From Pseudoalteromonas sp. NBT06-2 (GTDB lineage Bacteria > Pseudomonadota > Gammaproteobacteria > Enterobacterales > Alteromonadaceae): a DNA stretch of 46,793 nucleotides. Shown here piece after piece: positions 17,377 through 27,084 of the stretch (position 1 is the stretch's first letter; each line of letters opens with the position of its first letter). Position numbers and translations under genes: made by a program. The stretch covers positions 1-46,793 of the forward strand of contig NZ_NQMR01000060.1 in the NCBI RefSeq assembly GCF_002276045.1, read 5' to 3'. The notes beneath the pieces were generated by a model. The model was not told the origin of the DNA and ran no database searches. It saw only the letters and a program-made list of their open reading frames with translations.

Positions 17377-18081
17377 TTAAGTTGAAGGACGTGTAGTGAC
17401 ACGTTCGATACGTTTTTCGAATGAACCTTTGATAACCCGATTGACGTAGATACCCGGTGTATGAATTTCACTTGGCGCTAACTCTCCAGGTTCTACAATT
17501 TCTTCGACTTCAACAACTGTGATTTTACCAGCTGTTGCGGCCATAGGATTGAAATTCATTGCCGTATGACGAAAAACTAAATTACCGTATCTATCAGCTT
17601 TCCATGCCTTAATAATTGCAAATTCACCTGTGATTGACTCTTCTAAAATATATGGGCGACCATTAAATTCTTTTACTTCTTTATCTTCAGCAATGGGTGT
17701 ACCGTAACCTGTTGCTGTGTAAAACCCTGGGATACCTGCACCGCCAGCACGCATTTTTTCAGCTAAAGTACCTTGGGGTGTTAATTCAACATCAATTTCA
17801 CCACTGAGTAATTGTTGTTCAAAAAGTGCATTTTCACCCACATAAGAAGCGATAATTTTTTTAATTTGTTTATCTTGTAACAAGATCCCTAAACCAAAAT
17901 CATCTACACCACAGTTATTTGAAACAAGGGTTAAATCTTTAGTACCTTGTTTTTTTATTTCAGCTATTAAGCCTTCAGGAATACCACATAAACCGAAACC
18001 ACCGGCAATTACTGTATCGCCATCTTTAAGACCTTGCATGGCCTCTTCATAACTAGAAACTACTTTATCGAAACCTGCCAT
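17377..18081 (-). CDS. scoA: 3-oxoacid CoA-transferase, subunit A
   Basis: Alpha subunit of the acetoacetate CoA-transferase. The 234-residue protein has the [20 protein letters not shown] nucleotide-binding glycine motif near the N-terminus, [12 protein letters not shown], and a [20 protein letters not shown] segment in the middle, all typical of the SCOT/AtoD family. GGGAG lies before the ATG. A 120-bp gap with an imperfect hairpin separates it from the HMG-CoA lyase gene, so the sco pair may be partly uncoupled from the genes upstream. Confidence 0.93.
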   Translation of the reverse strand: MAGFDKVVSSYEEAMQGLKDGDTVIAGGFGLCGIPEGLIAEIKKQGTKDLTLVSNNCGVDDFGLGILLQDKQIKKIIASYVGENALFEQQLLSGEIDVELTPQGTLAEKMRAGGAGIPGFYTATGYGTPIAEDKEVKEFNGRPYILEESITGEFAIIKAWKADRYGNLVFRHTAMNFNPMAATAGKITVVEVEEIVEPGELAPSEIHTPGIYVNRVIKGSFEKRIERVTTRPST

Positions 18082-18134
18082 TTGGGCGTGCTCCCTTAAT
18101 TTGATTGATGTTATACCCGTAGCCTTTAAAACAC

Positions 18135-18163
18135 GAGTATATTATTACTAAAAAATAATACTC
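18135..18163 (-). terminator. Imperfect hairpin between hmgL and scoA
   Basis: GAGTATATTATT and AATAATACTC pair with one bulge in the 120-bp gap inside the operon. No good T tract follows on the minus strand, so it may be an attenuator or RNA-processing site rather than a full terminator. Confidence 0.3.
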
Positions 18164-18201
18164 AAATTTAATTCATTGAGAATAGTAAATTGTGAAATTC
18201 A

Positions 18202-19110
18202 CTATGACTCATTTTCTTGTATTGCTAGTGAAACTTTACTTGCTGGTACTTTATTTAATGCGTTAGATATTTGCCAACCTGCTTTCGAGAGCCTTTTTAT
18301 ATCAATATTGCTATTAATGCCAAGTCCATTAAGCATATAAATTAAGTCTTCAGTGGCAACATTTCCTGACGCACCTTTAGCATAAGGACAGCCACCTAAA
18401 CCAGCTACAGCTGCGTCAACAGTGGCTATACCAAGCTTTAGAGCGGCGTAAATATTTGTCAACGCTTGACCATATGTATCATGAAAATGTACAGCAAGCT
18501 TATTTGCTGGTATTTCTTTTAGCAAAGCTGTAATTAATTCTTCTGTTTTACCAGGGGTACCTACACCCACAGTATCGCCAAGGCTTATTTCATAACAGCC
18601 TATATCGAGCAGCATTTTTGACACTCTAACGACCTCTGAAATATCAACATCGCCTTGATATGGGCATCCCATCACGCAGCTTACATATCCTCGGACTTTA
18701 ATGTTATGTTCATTTGAAAATGACATAATTTCTTTAAAGCGTTCAATGCTTTCGTCAATTGAGCAATTTATGTTTTTTTGGCAAAACGCTTCACTTGCAG
18801 CTGTAAAAATAGCAAACTCTTTAATGCCAGCGTCAAATGCAAGTTGTGCACCTTTTAGGTTTGGCGTTAATGCGCTAAATTCAGCCGTGCTATGATCTAA
18901 AGATTCAATGACAAGTTTAGAATCTGCCATTTGAGGCACCCATTTTGGGGATACAAATGCGCCAGCTTCGATGTGTTTTACACCCGCTTCTACTAAAGCT
19001 TGAATTAAAGTTATTTTATCTTCGGTTGATACTTTGGCTTCATTTTGTAAGCCATCTCTAGCGCCTACTTCAACAACTTTAACAAAAGAGGGTAAAAGTG
19101 ATTGCGACAT
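18202..19110 (-). CDS. liuE: Hydroxymethylglutaryl-CoA lyase
   Basis: Cleaves HMG-CoA into acetyl-CoA and acetoacetate, the last step specific to leucine degradation. The 302-residue TIM-barrel protein carries VEVGARDGLQNE (Arg18, Asp19), EAGAFVSPKWVPQM, the metal-binding HFHDTYG and the C-terminal GLGGCPYAKGASGN loop with the catalytic cysteine. The frame extends 39 bases further upstream into mccA, but AAGAAGGTGG precedes the ATG at 19110, which lies one base after the mccA stop; tight coupling is likely. Confidence 0.95.
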   Translation of the reverse strand: MSQSLLPSFVKVVEVGARDGLQNEAKVSTEDKITLIQALVEAGVKHIEAGAFVSPKWVPQMADSKLVIESLDHSTAEFSALTPNLKGAQLAFDAGIKEFAIFTAASEAFCQKNINCSIDESIERFKEIMSFSNEHNIKVRGYVSCVMGCPYQGDVDISEVVRVSKMLLDIGCYEISLGDTVGVGTPGKTEELITALLKEIPANKLAVHFHDTYGQALTNIYAALKLGIATVDAAVAGLGGCPYAKGASGNVATEDLIYMLNGLGINSNIDIKRLSKAGWQISNALNKVPASKVSLAIQENES

Positions 19111-19111
19111 G

Positions 19112-21070
19112 TTAACCACCTTCTTGAGATACGATGGCGAGTAGATCACCGTGCGATACTAATTCACCTTCATCAAAACAAAAACTGGTAAGTTTACCGT
19201 TATAAGGTGCTGTTAATGTATATTCCATTTTCATGGCTTCTATCACAACAATAGCATCACCTTTTTCAACTACAGTATCAAGTTCTAATAAATGTTTTAC
19301 AACGGTACCGTTTAAAGGTGCAGCTAAAGATGCATCATCATTTTCAACATTACTAACATAATGTTTGTCTTTTAATTGATATATGTGTGTTGTTGCTAAA
19401 TACATAAGCTCAATTTTCTTGTGATCTAATACATAATTAGCAGTGTATTTAACACCGTCAATATTGGCATTGATATGTTGTTCATTAATGTAGATATCAG
19501 CTGTGATCGTTTGACCATCAATATTTAAGCTATAACTTGAACCATTACATACAGCAGTTATATCAGATAAGTCTGTAAATGGTATTTTGATATTATTTTC
19601 TTGGTTTAACCTAAAGCCTTGTTGCTTATTCCATGCAGAACCACAATTTAGGTTTTTAATTGAATCAAGGTATAAAAGGCTTGCAAGAATATTACAGATT
19701 TTAAGATCAGTATTATCAGCTTGTACTAATTCATCTTGGTTGTCATCAATAAAATGTGTATCAGGTTGTGTTTTCACAAAACCATCGTGACTAGCTAAGT
19801 TATGTAGGAAAGAAACATTGCAATAAAAACCTGCTAAATGAAACTCTTCTAGTGCGGATTGTAATCTTTTAATTGCTAAATCACGGGTTTCATCCCAAAC
19901 AATCAGTTTTGCAATCATAGGGTCGTAGAAACTACTAATTTCACTTGCGGTTTTTACACCAGTATCAATACGTACATGCCTTGATTCTAAAGGAGTAGAA
20001 AGTAATTTTATAATACCTGAACAAGGCATAAAGTCAGCAGAAGGGTTTTCTGCATAGATACGCGCTTCTAAAGAGTGCCCTGTTAAATTAATATCGCCTT
20101 GTCTTAATGCTAACGTTTCGTTTGAAGCAACACGAATTTGCCATTCAACTAAATCAACACCGGTTACCATTTCTGTTACAGGGTGTTCCACTTGTAGACG
20201 CGTATTCATTTCCATGAAGAAAAATTCGTCTCCACATAATAAAAACTCTACAGTGCCTGCACCTTGATAATCTATTGCCTGGGCACACCTTACGGCTGCT
20301 TCACCCATTTCTTTTCTTAGTGAATCAGATAGTTGTGGAGCTGGAGCTTCTTCGATTACTTTTTGGTGACGACGTTGTAAAGAGCAATCTCTGTCGCCTA
20401 AGTAAACACAGTTACCATGGCTATCAGCAAAAATTTGTACTTCAACATGACGAGGTTTGGTAACATATCTTTCAAGTAACATTTGGTCATTACCAAAACC
20501 AGAAATTGCTTCACGTTTTGCCGAAGCTAACATAGATATAAACTCATCTGATGAATTTACGATACGCATGCCTTTACCACCACCGCCAAATGCAGCTTTA
20601 ATCAAAATTGGATAACCCATTTTATTTGCTTCATCAAACAAAAAAGTTGCATCTTGATTTTTACCATAATAACCAGGTACTAATGGCACATTTGCCTCGG
20701 CCATAATTTCTTTAGAGCGTGATTTTGAGCCCATAGCTTCAATTGCAGACTCTGGTGGACCAACAAACGCAATACCGTTTTCTTTACATAGGCGAGAAAA
20801 TTCACAGTTTTCTGATAAAAACCCGTATCCTGGATGTATGCAATCAGCTCCCGAACGTTTAGCTACTTCAATAATTTTATTTGAAACTAAATATGAATCT
20901 TTACTTGGTGCAGGGCCTATATGGTACGCTTCGTCAGCCTGTTGTACATGTAAAGAATTTTTGTCTGCGTCAGAATATACAGCAACGGTTTTCAAACCTA
21001 AACGCTTTGCTGTTTTAATAACGCGGCATGCGATTTCACCACGGTTTGCAATTAGTATTTTTTTTAACAT
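19112..21070 (-). CDS. liuD: Methylcrotonyl-CoA carboxylase, biotin-carrying alpha subunit
   Basis: ATP-dependent biotin carboxylase subunit that, with the carboxyltransferase from mccB, makes 3-methylglutaconyl-CoA. In order: biotin carboxylase N-domain (KILIANRGEIACRVI), ATP-grasp domain with the glycine-rich AAFGGGGKGMR (about residues 158-168), biotin carboxylase C-domain with MNTRLQVEHPVTE, a linker domain, and a C-terminal biotinyl domain with EAMKMEY (biotin on Lys614). 652 residues is normal. It starts 11 bp after liuC and ends one base before the lyase gene. Confidence 0.95.
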   Translation of the reverse strand: MLKKILIANRGEIACRVIKTAKRLGLKTVAVYSDADKNSLHVQQADEAYHIGPAPSKDSYLVSNKIIEVAKRSGADCIHPGYGFLSENCEFSRLCKENGIAFVGPPESAIEAMGSKSRSKEIMAEANVPLVPGYYGKNQDATFLFDEANKMGYPILIKAAFGGGGKGMRIVNSSDEFISMLASAKREAISGFGNDQMLLERYVTKPRHVEVQIFADSHGNCVYLGDRDCSLQRRHQKVIEEAPAPQLSDSLRKEMGEAAVRCAQAIDYQGAGTVEFLLCGDEFFFMEMNTRLQVEHPVTEMVTGVDLVEWQIRVASNETLALRQGDINLTGHSLEARIYAENPSADFMPCSGIIKLLSTPLESRHVRIDTGVKTASEISSFYDPMIAKLIVWDETRDLAIKRLQSALEEFHLAGFYCNVSFLHNLASHDGFVKTQPDTHFIDDNQDELVQADNTDLKICNILASLLYLDSIKNLNCGSAWNKQQGFRLNQENNIKIPFTDLSDITAVCNGSSYSLNIDGQTITADIYINEQHINANIDGVKYTANYVLDHKKIELMYLATTHIYQLKDKHYVSNVENDDASLAAPLNGTVVKHLLELDTVVEKGDAIVVIEAMKMEYTLTAPYNGKLTSFCFDEGELVSHGDLLAIVSQEGG

Positions 21071-21081
21071 TGTTAATTACC

Positions 21082-21873
21082 TTATTGTGCTGAATCGTTG
21101 TTGTTTGGTGTTTGCCAATTGGGTAAGCGCTTTTCAAAAAATGCACTTAAACCTTCTTGCCCTTCTACTGATACACGAATTGAAGCGATACGTTCAGCTG
21201 TTAAATCCTGTAATTCTTTAGTAATTTCTTTATTTGCAACATCTTCAATGAGTTCTTTTGCTGCAATGACTGCTTTTGGACTGTTGTTTAAGATATTTTT
21301 CACAGTGTCTTTAACTGAAGTTTCAAGTTTATCTGTAATTTCATGGATTAGGCCAAGATCTAATGCTTTATCAGCTTTAAATACCTCAGCAGTTAAAAAA
21401 TAACGGCGAGATTGCCTTTCACCAATTGCTTTTATGACATAAGGGCTAATAACAGCAGGAATCAAGCCCAACTTAACTTCACTTAAGCAAAACTTAGTAT
21501 CTGGACTTGCAAATGCAATATCACAGCAGGCTATTAAACCTAAAGCCCCCCCAAATGCAGCACCTTGTACTTGGCAAATAGTTGGCATAGGACATGTTGC
21601 TAAGGTATGCATTAATTTTGCTAATTGTTGAGAATCAGCAAAATTATCATCGAAGTTATTACCAGCCATTGACTTCATCCAGCCTAAGTCTGCACCAGCA
21701 GAAAAATGACGACCTTCACTTTTTAAAACTAATACACTGACTTGTTCTTCACATGCTTGCGTGATGACATCTATTAGTTGAATTATTGTAATGTCATCAA
21801 ATGCATTATGAACTTGTGGGCGATTTAAAGTGACTGTTGCTACTTTATTAGAAATCGTTAAATTTACAGACAT
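21082..21873 (-). CDS. liuC: Methylglutaconyl-CoA hydratase
   Basis: Crotonase-fold enzyme that hydrates 3-methylglutaconyl-CoA to HMG-CoA. The oxyanion-hole segments FSAGADLGWM (about residues 57-66) and AAFGGALGLIACCD (105-118) are clear, and Glu132 in LSEVKLG is the catalytic glutamate; the WM after the first motif is typical of LiuC. Upstream codons extend the frame to 21915, but AGGAAA precedes the ATG at 21873. A 194-bp gap with two short hairpins separates it from mccB. Specificity is inferred from operon position. Confidence 0.9.
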   Translation of the reverse strand: MSVNLTISNKVATVTLNRPQVHNAFDDITIIQLIDVITQACEEQVSVLVLKSEGRHFSAGADLGWMKSMAGNNFDDNFADSQQLAKLMHTLATCPMPTICQVQGAAFGGALGLIACCDIAFASPDTKFCLSEVKLGLIPAVISPYVIKAIGERQSRRYFLTAEVFKADKALDLGLIHEITDKLETSVKDTVKNILNNSPKAVIAAKELIEDVANKEITKELQDLTAERIASIRVSVEGQEGLSAFFEKRLPNWQTPNNNDSAQ

Positions 21874-21909
21874 AATATTTCCTATAGATTTGCTTAGCAT
21901 CTCTATAAA

Positions 21910-22040
21910 GGCCACCTAAGTGGCGTTATCGAACAGGATAATAAAAATAAAGACTAAAAAAGAACATTATAGTTATTACCTGATGGAGAAACAAAATTAA
22001 AATTTTGTAAAGCCATTAATAAAATTTGCCACGTAGTGGC
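21910..22040 (-). other. Operon-internal gap with two similar hairpins
   Basis: The mccB-liuC gap contains GCCAC-CTAA-GTGGC (21911-21924) and GCCAC-GTA-GTGGC (22028-22040), two small hairpins with the same 5-bp arms. They could stabilise or process the operon mRNA, or be remnants of a REP-like repeat. Confidence 0.4.
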
Positions 22041-22067
22041 CATAATAAACCTGATAAGCAGATTTAT

Positions 22068-23675
22068 TTACATACGAAATACGCCAAAATTAGACTCTTT
22101 GTCAGGTGCATTTTTAGATGCGCTTAAAGCAAGCCCTAAAACGTGTCGGGTTTGGGCTGGGTCAATAATACCATCATCCCATAAGCGGGCACTGGCATAA
22201 TACGGATGACCTTGCTCTTCATATTGTTCGATGATAGGTTTTTTAAAGTCAGTGATTTCTTGTTCTGACATAGAAGCACCTTTTCGTGCCAACCCATCTT
22301 GTTTTACTTGCGTAAGAACACCTGCTGCTTGTTCACCACCCATTACTGAGATACGAGAATTTGGCCACATCCACATCATGGTTGGCTCAAATGCTCGACC
22401 ACACATGCCATAGTTACCTGCACCATATGAACCTCCAATTAATACAGTGAACTTAGGCACATCGGCACAAGAAACAGCCATCACCATTTTTGCGCCATGT
22501 TTTGCGATGCCTTCAGCTTCATATTTTTTACCAACCATAAAGCCCGTAATGTTTTGTAAAAATACTAAAGGGATCTTTCTTTGTGCACATAATTGAATAA
22601 AGTGAGCACCTTTTTGTGCTGATTCTGAGAATAAGATACCGTTGTTTGCAACTATCCCTACTGGCATACCATAAATTTTGGCAAAACCACATACTAAGGT
22701 ATCACCGAAGTACTTTTTAAATTCATCAAATGCTGAATCATCAACTGTACGTGCAATTACATCTCGCACATCAAATGGTTTTTTAAGATCAGTACCCACA
22801 ATGCCATAAATCTCAGAGGCATCATAACGAGGTGGTTTTATCTCATCTAATAAAGGGGCTGTAGGGCAATTGTGATTTATGCGTTCGATACACTGTCGTG
22901 CAATTGATAAAGCATGTTCGTCATTATCAGCATAATGATCGGCAACACCTGATACTTTACAATGGACATCTGCGCCACCTAAATCCTCTGCAGACACAAC
23001 TTCACCTGTTGCAGCTTTAACTAAAGGCGGACCGGCTAAAAATATCGTACCTTGATCTTTTACTATTATGCTTTCGTCTGCCATAGCTGGTACGTATGCA
23101 CCACCGGCAGTACATAAACCCATAACTACAGCAATTTGTGGAATACCTTTACCTGACATACGTGCTTGGTTATAAAAAATACGGCCAAAATGTAATTTGT
23201 CAGGGAAAACTTCATCTTGCTCTGGTAAGTTTGCACCTCCTGAATCGACAAGGTATATACATGGCAAATGGCATTGCTCAGCAATATCTTGCGCGCGTAG
23301 ATGTTTTTTAACAGTCAGCGGAAAATATGTGCCACCTTTAACAGTAGCATCATTGGCAATGATCATACATTCAATGCCTTTAACACGAGCAATACCAGCA
23401 ACAATACCTGCACAAGCGATATCTTGCTCATAAACGCCATGTGCTGCAAATTGAGATATTTCTAAAAAAGGAGACCCTTCATCAATTAAAGTATCAATAC
23501 GGTCACGTACAAACATTTTTCCGCGACCTTGATGTCTTTCAATTAAAGCATCACCACCACCTTTAATAAATTTGGCTGTATGTTTATGAAGATCCGCTAC
23601 TAATTCACGCATTGCAGCTTGTTTTTCAACAAAAACTGGATCGTGACTGTTAATTTGAGATTTTAAAATTGTCAT
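22068..23675 (-). CDS. liuB: Methylcrotonyl-CoA carboxylase, carboxyltransferase beta subunit
   Basis: Transfers the carboxyl group from biotin to 3-methylcrotonyl-CoA. The 535-residue protein has the two crotonase-like halves of biotin-dependent carboxyltransferases: [21 protein letters not shown] at the N-terminus, [13 protein letters not shown], a [13 protein letters not shown] oxyanion loop (about residues 186-198), [17 protein letters not shown], and [16 protein letters not shown] with [15 protein letters not shown] near the C-terminus. The last set is diagnostic for the MCC beta type. GGGGAAA precedes the ATG. It follows ivd by 47 bp. Confidence 0.96.
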   Translation of the reverse strand: MTILKSQINSHDPVFVEKQAAMRELVADLHKHTAKFIKGGGDALIERHQGRGKMFVRDRIDTLIDEGSPFLEISQFAAHGVYEQDIACAGIVAGIARVKGIECMIIANDATVKGGTYFPLTVKKHLRAQDIAEQCHLPCIYLVDSGGANLPEQDEVFPDKLHFGRIFYNQARMSGKGIPQIAVVMGLCTAGGAYVPAMADESIIVKDQGTIFLAGPPLVKAATGEVVSAEDLGGADVHCKVSGVADHYADNDEHALSIARQCIERINHNCPTAPLLDEIKPPRYDASEIYGIVGTDLKKPFDVRDVIARTVDDSAFDEFKKYFGDTLVCGFAKIYGMPVGIVANNGILFSESAQKGAHFIQLCAQRKIPLVFLQNITGFMVGKKYEAEGIAKHGAKMVMAVSCADVPKFTVLIGGSYGAGNYGMCGRAFEPTMMWMWPNSRISVMGGEQAAGVLTQVKQDGLARKGASMSEQEITDFKKPIIEQYEEQGHPYYASARLWDDGIIDPAQTRHVLGLALSASKNAPDKESNFGVFRM

Positions 23676-23722
23676 ATTTTCCCCTGAACTTGTTTGCTAA
23701 TTTAGTTATGTGAATTTGAGAT

Positions 23723-24898
23723 CTAACGACTTTCACTAAATAATTCACGACCAATTAGCATACGACGAATTTCAGAAGTCCCTGCACCGATTTCATATAG
23801 TTTTGCATCACGTAATAAACGACCCGCAGAAAATTCGTTTATGTAGCCATTGCCACCTAAAATTTGAATTGCATCCAATGCCATTTTTGTTGCAAGTTCT
23901 GCAGCATATAGAATAACACCAGCTGCATCTTTTCGGGTTGTTTCGCCACGATCACATGACTTAGCTACAGTATAAACATAACTACGAGCAGCATTCATTT
24001 GTGAATACATATCTGCAATTTTACCCTGGATTAGTTGGAACTTACCAATTTGTGTATCAAACTGTTTTCGCTCATGTATATAAGGAACTACTAAATCCAT
24101 ACATGCTTGCATAATGCCTAAACACCCACCCGAAAGCACAACACGTTCGTAATCCAAACCACTCATTAGTACTTTAACGCCTTGGTTCAGCTCGCCTAGG
24201 ATATTTTCTTGTGGTACTTCACAATCTACAAATACAAGTTCACATGTATTTGACCCACGCATACCTAATTTGTCTAATTTTTGTGCTTGAGTAAAACCTG
24301 GGAAATCACGCTCAACAATAAACGCTGTAATGCCTTTTGAATGTGCTTGCATATCTGTTTTAGCATAAACAACATAAGTACTTGCATCAGGGCCATTGGT
24401 GATCCACATTTTATTTCCGTTTAAAATGTACTTATCACCTTTTTTCTCAGCTTTAAGTTTCATTGAAACTACATCTGAACCTGCATTTGGTTCACTCATT
24501 GCTAATGCACCAATATGTTCACCACTGATTAACTTAGGTAAGTATTTTTCTTTTTGAGCTTGGTTACCGTTACGGAAGATTTGATTTACACATAAGTTAG
24601 AGTGTGCGCCGTAGCTTAAACCAATAGATGCACTTGCGCGGCTGATTTCTTCAACAGCTAATACATGCTCTAAATAACCTAGACCTGAACCACCAAATTC
24701 TTCACTAACAGTGATCCCTAATAAACCCATTTCACCTAGTTTTGGCCAAAGATCATTTGGAAATTCGTTATCGACATCTGTTTTTTCTGCAATCGGTGCA
24801 ATTTCACTAGAGGCGAAAGAGTTAACATGATCTTTTATCATGTCTGCGGTTTCGCCTAAACCAAAGTTAAGTTCTTTATATAGAGATATTGTGCTCAT
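23723..24898 (-). CDS. liuA: Isovaleryl-CoA dehydrogenase
   Basis: FAD-dependent dehydrogenase converting isovaleryl-CoA to 3-methylcrotonyl-CoA, the first committed step of leucine breakdown after the keto-acid dehydrogenase. The 391-residue protein has [22 protein letters not shown], and the catalytic base in GLDYERVVL (Glu251), a position that distinguishes isovaleryl-CoA dehydrogenases from most acyl-CoA dehydrogenases. ILGGNGYI and [11 protein letters not shown] close the protein, with Gly where other family members carry the catalytic Glu. AGGAC precedes the ATG; liuR lies 48 bp upstream. Confidence 0.95.
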   Translation of the reverse strand: MSTISLYKELNFGLGETADMIKDHVNSFASSEIAPIAEKTDVDNEFPNDLWPKLGEMGLLGITVSEEFGGSGLGYLEHVLAVEEISRASASIGLSYGAHSNLCVNQIFRNGNQAQKEKYLPKLISGEHIGALAMSEPNAGSDVVSMKLKAEKKGDKYILNGNKMWITNGPDASTYVVYAKTDMQAHSKGITAFIVERDFPGFTQAQKLDKLGMRGSNTCELVFVDCEVPQENILGELNQGVKVLMSGLDYERVVLSGGCLGIMQACMDLVVPYIHERKQFDTQIGKFQLIQGKIADMYSQMNAARSYVYTVAKSCDRGETTRKDAAGVILYAAELATKMALDAIQILGGNGYINEFSAGRLLRDAKLYEIGAGTSEIRRMLIGRELFSESR

Positions 24899-24946
24899 GA
24901 TATGTCCTGTAATGTGTTAGCAACTTAAATTAATTAAGTATTTGGT

Positions 24947-25354
24947 TTAGTCTTTTAAATTCTTTAAAGTATCGCGACAACGTTTTTCTGCTGTTACTAA
25001 TTCCATTAGTACAACTTTAATATCATCCATTTGTTGTGTTAGGTGTACTTTTTTATCTTGAATAAGCTCCAGCATGATGTTTAATTGGTTTTCGCTTGAT
25101 TTATCTGCATCATACAGTTCAAATAAACGTCCGGTTTCAGCCAAAGTGAAGCCGAGTCTTTTTCCGCGTAATATTAATTTAAGGCGCACTTTATCTCTTT
25201 TAGTATAAATACGTGTTTGGCCATTCCTTCTTGGTGATATAAGGCCTTGGTCTTCATAAAAACGAATACTACGAGTCGTAATATCAAATTCTTTTGATAG
25301 GTCACTGATGCTATATGTTTCTTCTGAGTTCTGTTCGTAGATGTCTTCGTTCAT
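24947..25354 (-). CDS. liuR: MerR-family regulator LiuR
   Basis: A 135-residue MerR-type regulator at the head of the leucine-degradation operon. The N-terminal winged helix reads YSISDLSKEFDITTRSIRFYEDQGLISPRR, then the QTRIYTKRDKVRLKLILRGKRLGF segment, and a C-terminal coiled coil for dimerisation. There is no cysteine cluster for metal sensing; its two-part position and context match LiuR, the branched-chain and fatty-acid degradation regulator of gammaproteobacteria. It is probably autoregulated through the overlong-spacer promoter just upstream. Confidence 0.9.
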   Translation of the reverse strand: MNEDIYEQNSEETYSISDLSKEFDITTRSIRFYEDQGLISPRRNGQTRIYTKRDKVRLKLILRGKRLGFTLAETGRLFELYDADKSSENQLNIMLELIQDKKVHLTQQMDDIKVVLMELVTAEKRCRDTLKNLKD

Positions 25355-25390
25355 AAAATGTACCTTGATTTAGCATCTCGTATTTTCAAT

Positions 25391-25421
25391 ATAATATAAG
25401 TGAAGTTTACGTAAAGGTAAA
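25391..25421 (-). promoter_or_regulatory. liu operon promoter with 19-bp spacer and LiuR-like site
   Basis: Read on the minus strand, TTTACC and TATTAT are separated by exactly 19 bases, the overlong spacing typical of MerR-controlled promoters. The spacer contains the perfect palindrome TTTACGTAAA (25406-25415). The -10 lies 37 bases before the liuR start. Confidence 0.65.
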
Positions 25422-25645
25422 GCTGCGGTGTTATGTAAATGTAAAAAAGTAAGCTAAAGAAGTATATAAATCTGTATAGATACTGTTGATTATTGTTATG
25501 CCAAGTTATGACCAGCAATAATTTATTTTTAATTTGATATTTTAAAGAAAACCTAATAGTACTGTTTTTCTAATAGGAAAAAACTGGAAAGATAAGTTGT
25601 CAATTAAATTTAGATTTTAAAAAATTTTGATTAAAGAATCATTGG

Positions 25646-25667
25646 TTGACGTTGGCGTAAACGTCAA
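25646..25667. promoter_or_regulatory. Second LiuR-like site, upstream of the thiolase gene
   Basis: TTGACGTT and AACGTCAA form a perfect 8-bp inverted repeat with a 6-base spacer, 66 bp before the thiolase start. It resembles the other site (both contain TT-ACGT-type arms). TTGGCG inside it and TATGCT at 25675-25680 (17-base spacing) may be the thiolase promoter. The rest of the 377-bp gap shows nothing else. Confidence 0.6.
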
Positions 25668-25732
25668 TATTGTGTATGCTCATACAATATTAATATTAAT
25701 TTTAATAAACTCGATTAAAAGAGAGCGATTAT

Positions 25733-26917
25733 ATGTCTGTTGAAGATCCTATTGTTATTGTTAGCGCTAAACGTACACCTATGGGTGGATTTATGGGGGC
25801 TTTAAGTGGTGCCGATGCAACTGATTTAGGTGCTACGGCTATAAAAAGTGCTGTTGCAAATGCTAGATTAGCATCAAGTGACATTGATGAAGTTGTAATG
25901 GGTTGTGTTTTACCAGCAGGCTTAGGTCAGGCACCAGCACGTCAAGCTACATTAAAAGCAGGCCTAGCTCAAAAAACTGGTGCTACGACAATCAATAAAG
26001 TATGTGGTTCAGGTATAAAAGCAACAATGTTAGCCCATGATCTTATAAAAGCAGACAGTATCGAAGTTGCAATAGCAGGTGGCATGGAAAGTATGTCAAA
26101 TGCGCCATATTTTTTACCTAAAGCGCGTGGCGGTTTCAGAATGGGCCATGGTGAAATTAAAGATCATATGATGGCTGATGGTCTTGAAGATGCTTATGAA
26201 AATAAAGCTATGGGCTGTTTTGCGCAAGATACAGCGAATGATTATAAGTTAACACGCGAAGATATGGATACTTTTGCTATATCATCTCTTAAAAAAGCAC
26301 AAGCTGCGATAGAAGCGGGTGATTTTGATAATGAAATAGAACCTTTTATTGTTAAAAGCCGCCGAGGTGATACTACAGTGACTATTGATGAAGGCCCAGG
26401 TAACGCAAGAATTGATAAAATTCCAACCCTAAGAGCTGCATTTGCAAAAGACGGTACAATTACAGCAGCGAATTCTTCATCTATCTCCGATGGTGCAGCT
26501 GCTTTAGTATTAATGAAAGAGTCAAAGGCTAAAGAAAAAGGTCTAACCCCTTTATGTCGTATTAAAGCACACGCTACGCATTCTCAAGCTCCTGCTGAAT
26601 TCACTGTTGCTCCTATTGGCGCAATAAATAAAGTTCTTGAAAAAACAGGATGGGAATTAAACGATGTTGATTTATGGGAAATTAATGAAGCATTTGCCAT
26701 GGTAACTATGCTAGCGATTAATGAACTTAAGTTAGATGAAAGTAAAGTTAATATAAATGGTGGTGCTTGTGCATTAGGTCATCCTATTGGTGCTAGTGGC
26801 GCACGTATTTTAGTTACTCTTATTCATGCATTGCGCAATAAAGAATTAAGAAAAGGTGTTGCTACATTGTGTATTGGTGGTGGTGAAGCTGTTGCAATGG
26901 CAGTAGAAGTTGTTTAA
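25733..26917 (+). CDS. atoB: Acetyl-CoA acetyltransferase (thiolase)
   Basis: A 394-residue thiolase II. The nucleophile is Cys91 in INKVCGSG; GHPIGASGAR and the second active-site cysteine in CIGGGEA are near the C-terminus, and NEAFA is present. It should cleave acetoacetyl-CoA, the product of ScoAB, to two acetyl-CoA, and could also act on 2-methylacetoacetyl-CoA from isoleucine. It diverges from liuR across two LiuR-like sites and has its own strong terminator, so it forms a separate unit probably under the same control. Confidence 0.93.
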   Translation: MSVEDPIVIVSAKRTPMGGFMGALSGADATDLGATAIKSAVANARLASSDIDEVVMGCVLPAGLGQAPARQATLKAGLAQKTGATTINKVCGSGIKATMLAHDLIKADSIEVAIAGGMESMSNAPYFLPKARGGFRMGHGEIKDHMMADGLEDAYENKAMGCFAQDTANDYKLTREDMDTFAISSLKKAQAAIEAGDFDNEIEPFIVKSRRGDTTVTIDEGPGNARIDKIPTLRAAFAKDGTITAANSSSISDGAAALVLMKESKAKEKGLTPLCRIKAHATHSQAPAEFTVAPIGAINKVLEKTGWELNDVDLWEINEAFAMVTMLAINELKLDESKVNINGGACALGHPIGASGARILVTLIHALRNKELRKGVATLCIGGGEAVAMAVEVV

Positions 26918-26923
26918 TTAATT

Positions 26924-26948
26924 AAAAGGCGCTTTTAAAGCGCCTTTT
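26924..26948 (+). terminator. Terminator of the thiolase gene
   Basis: A 12-base arm starting AAAAGGCG is perfectly complementary to the arm ending CGCCTTTT, with a one-base centre (effectively a 10-bp stem with a small loop). The T-rich end makes it a strong intrinsic terminator seven bases after the stop. Confidence 0.9.
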
Positions 26949-26997
26949 CAGTATTTATATCTAAGTAATTAAGCTTACATATAAATATTTGAGAAAA

Positions 26998-27028
26998 CCA
27001 ATTTAAGCAATAAAAAAACTTAATTTGG
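26998..27028. promoter_or_regulatory. Dyad upstream of the valine-degradation operon
   Basis: CCAATTTAAG (26998-27007) and CTTAATTTGG (27019-27028) form a near-perfect inverted repeat 57 bp before the acyl-CoA dehydrogenase start. It may be an operator; it does not resemble the LiuR-like sites. Confidence 0.35.
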
Positions 27029-27084
27029 TCGTATTCACTAATAGTAAAACATATTAGTTTTAAAAGTATAAAAATGAGAACCTT

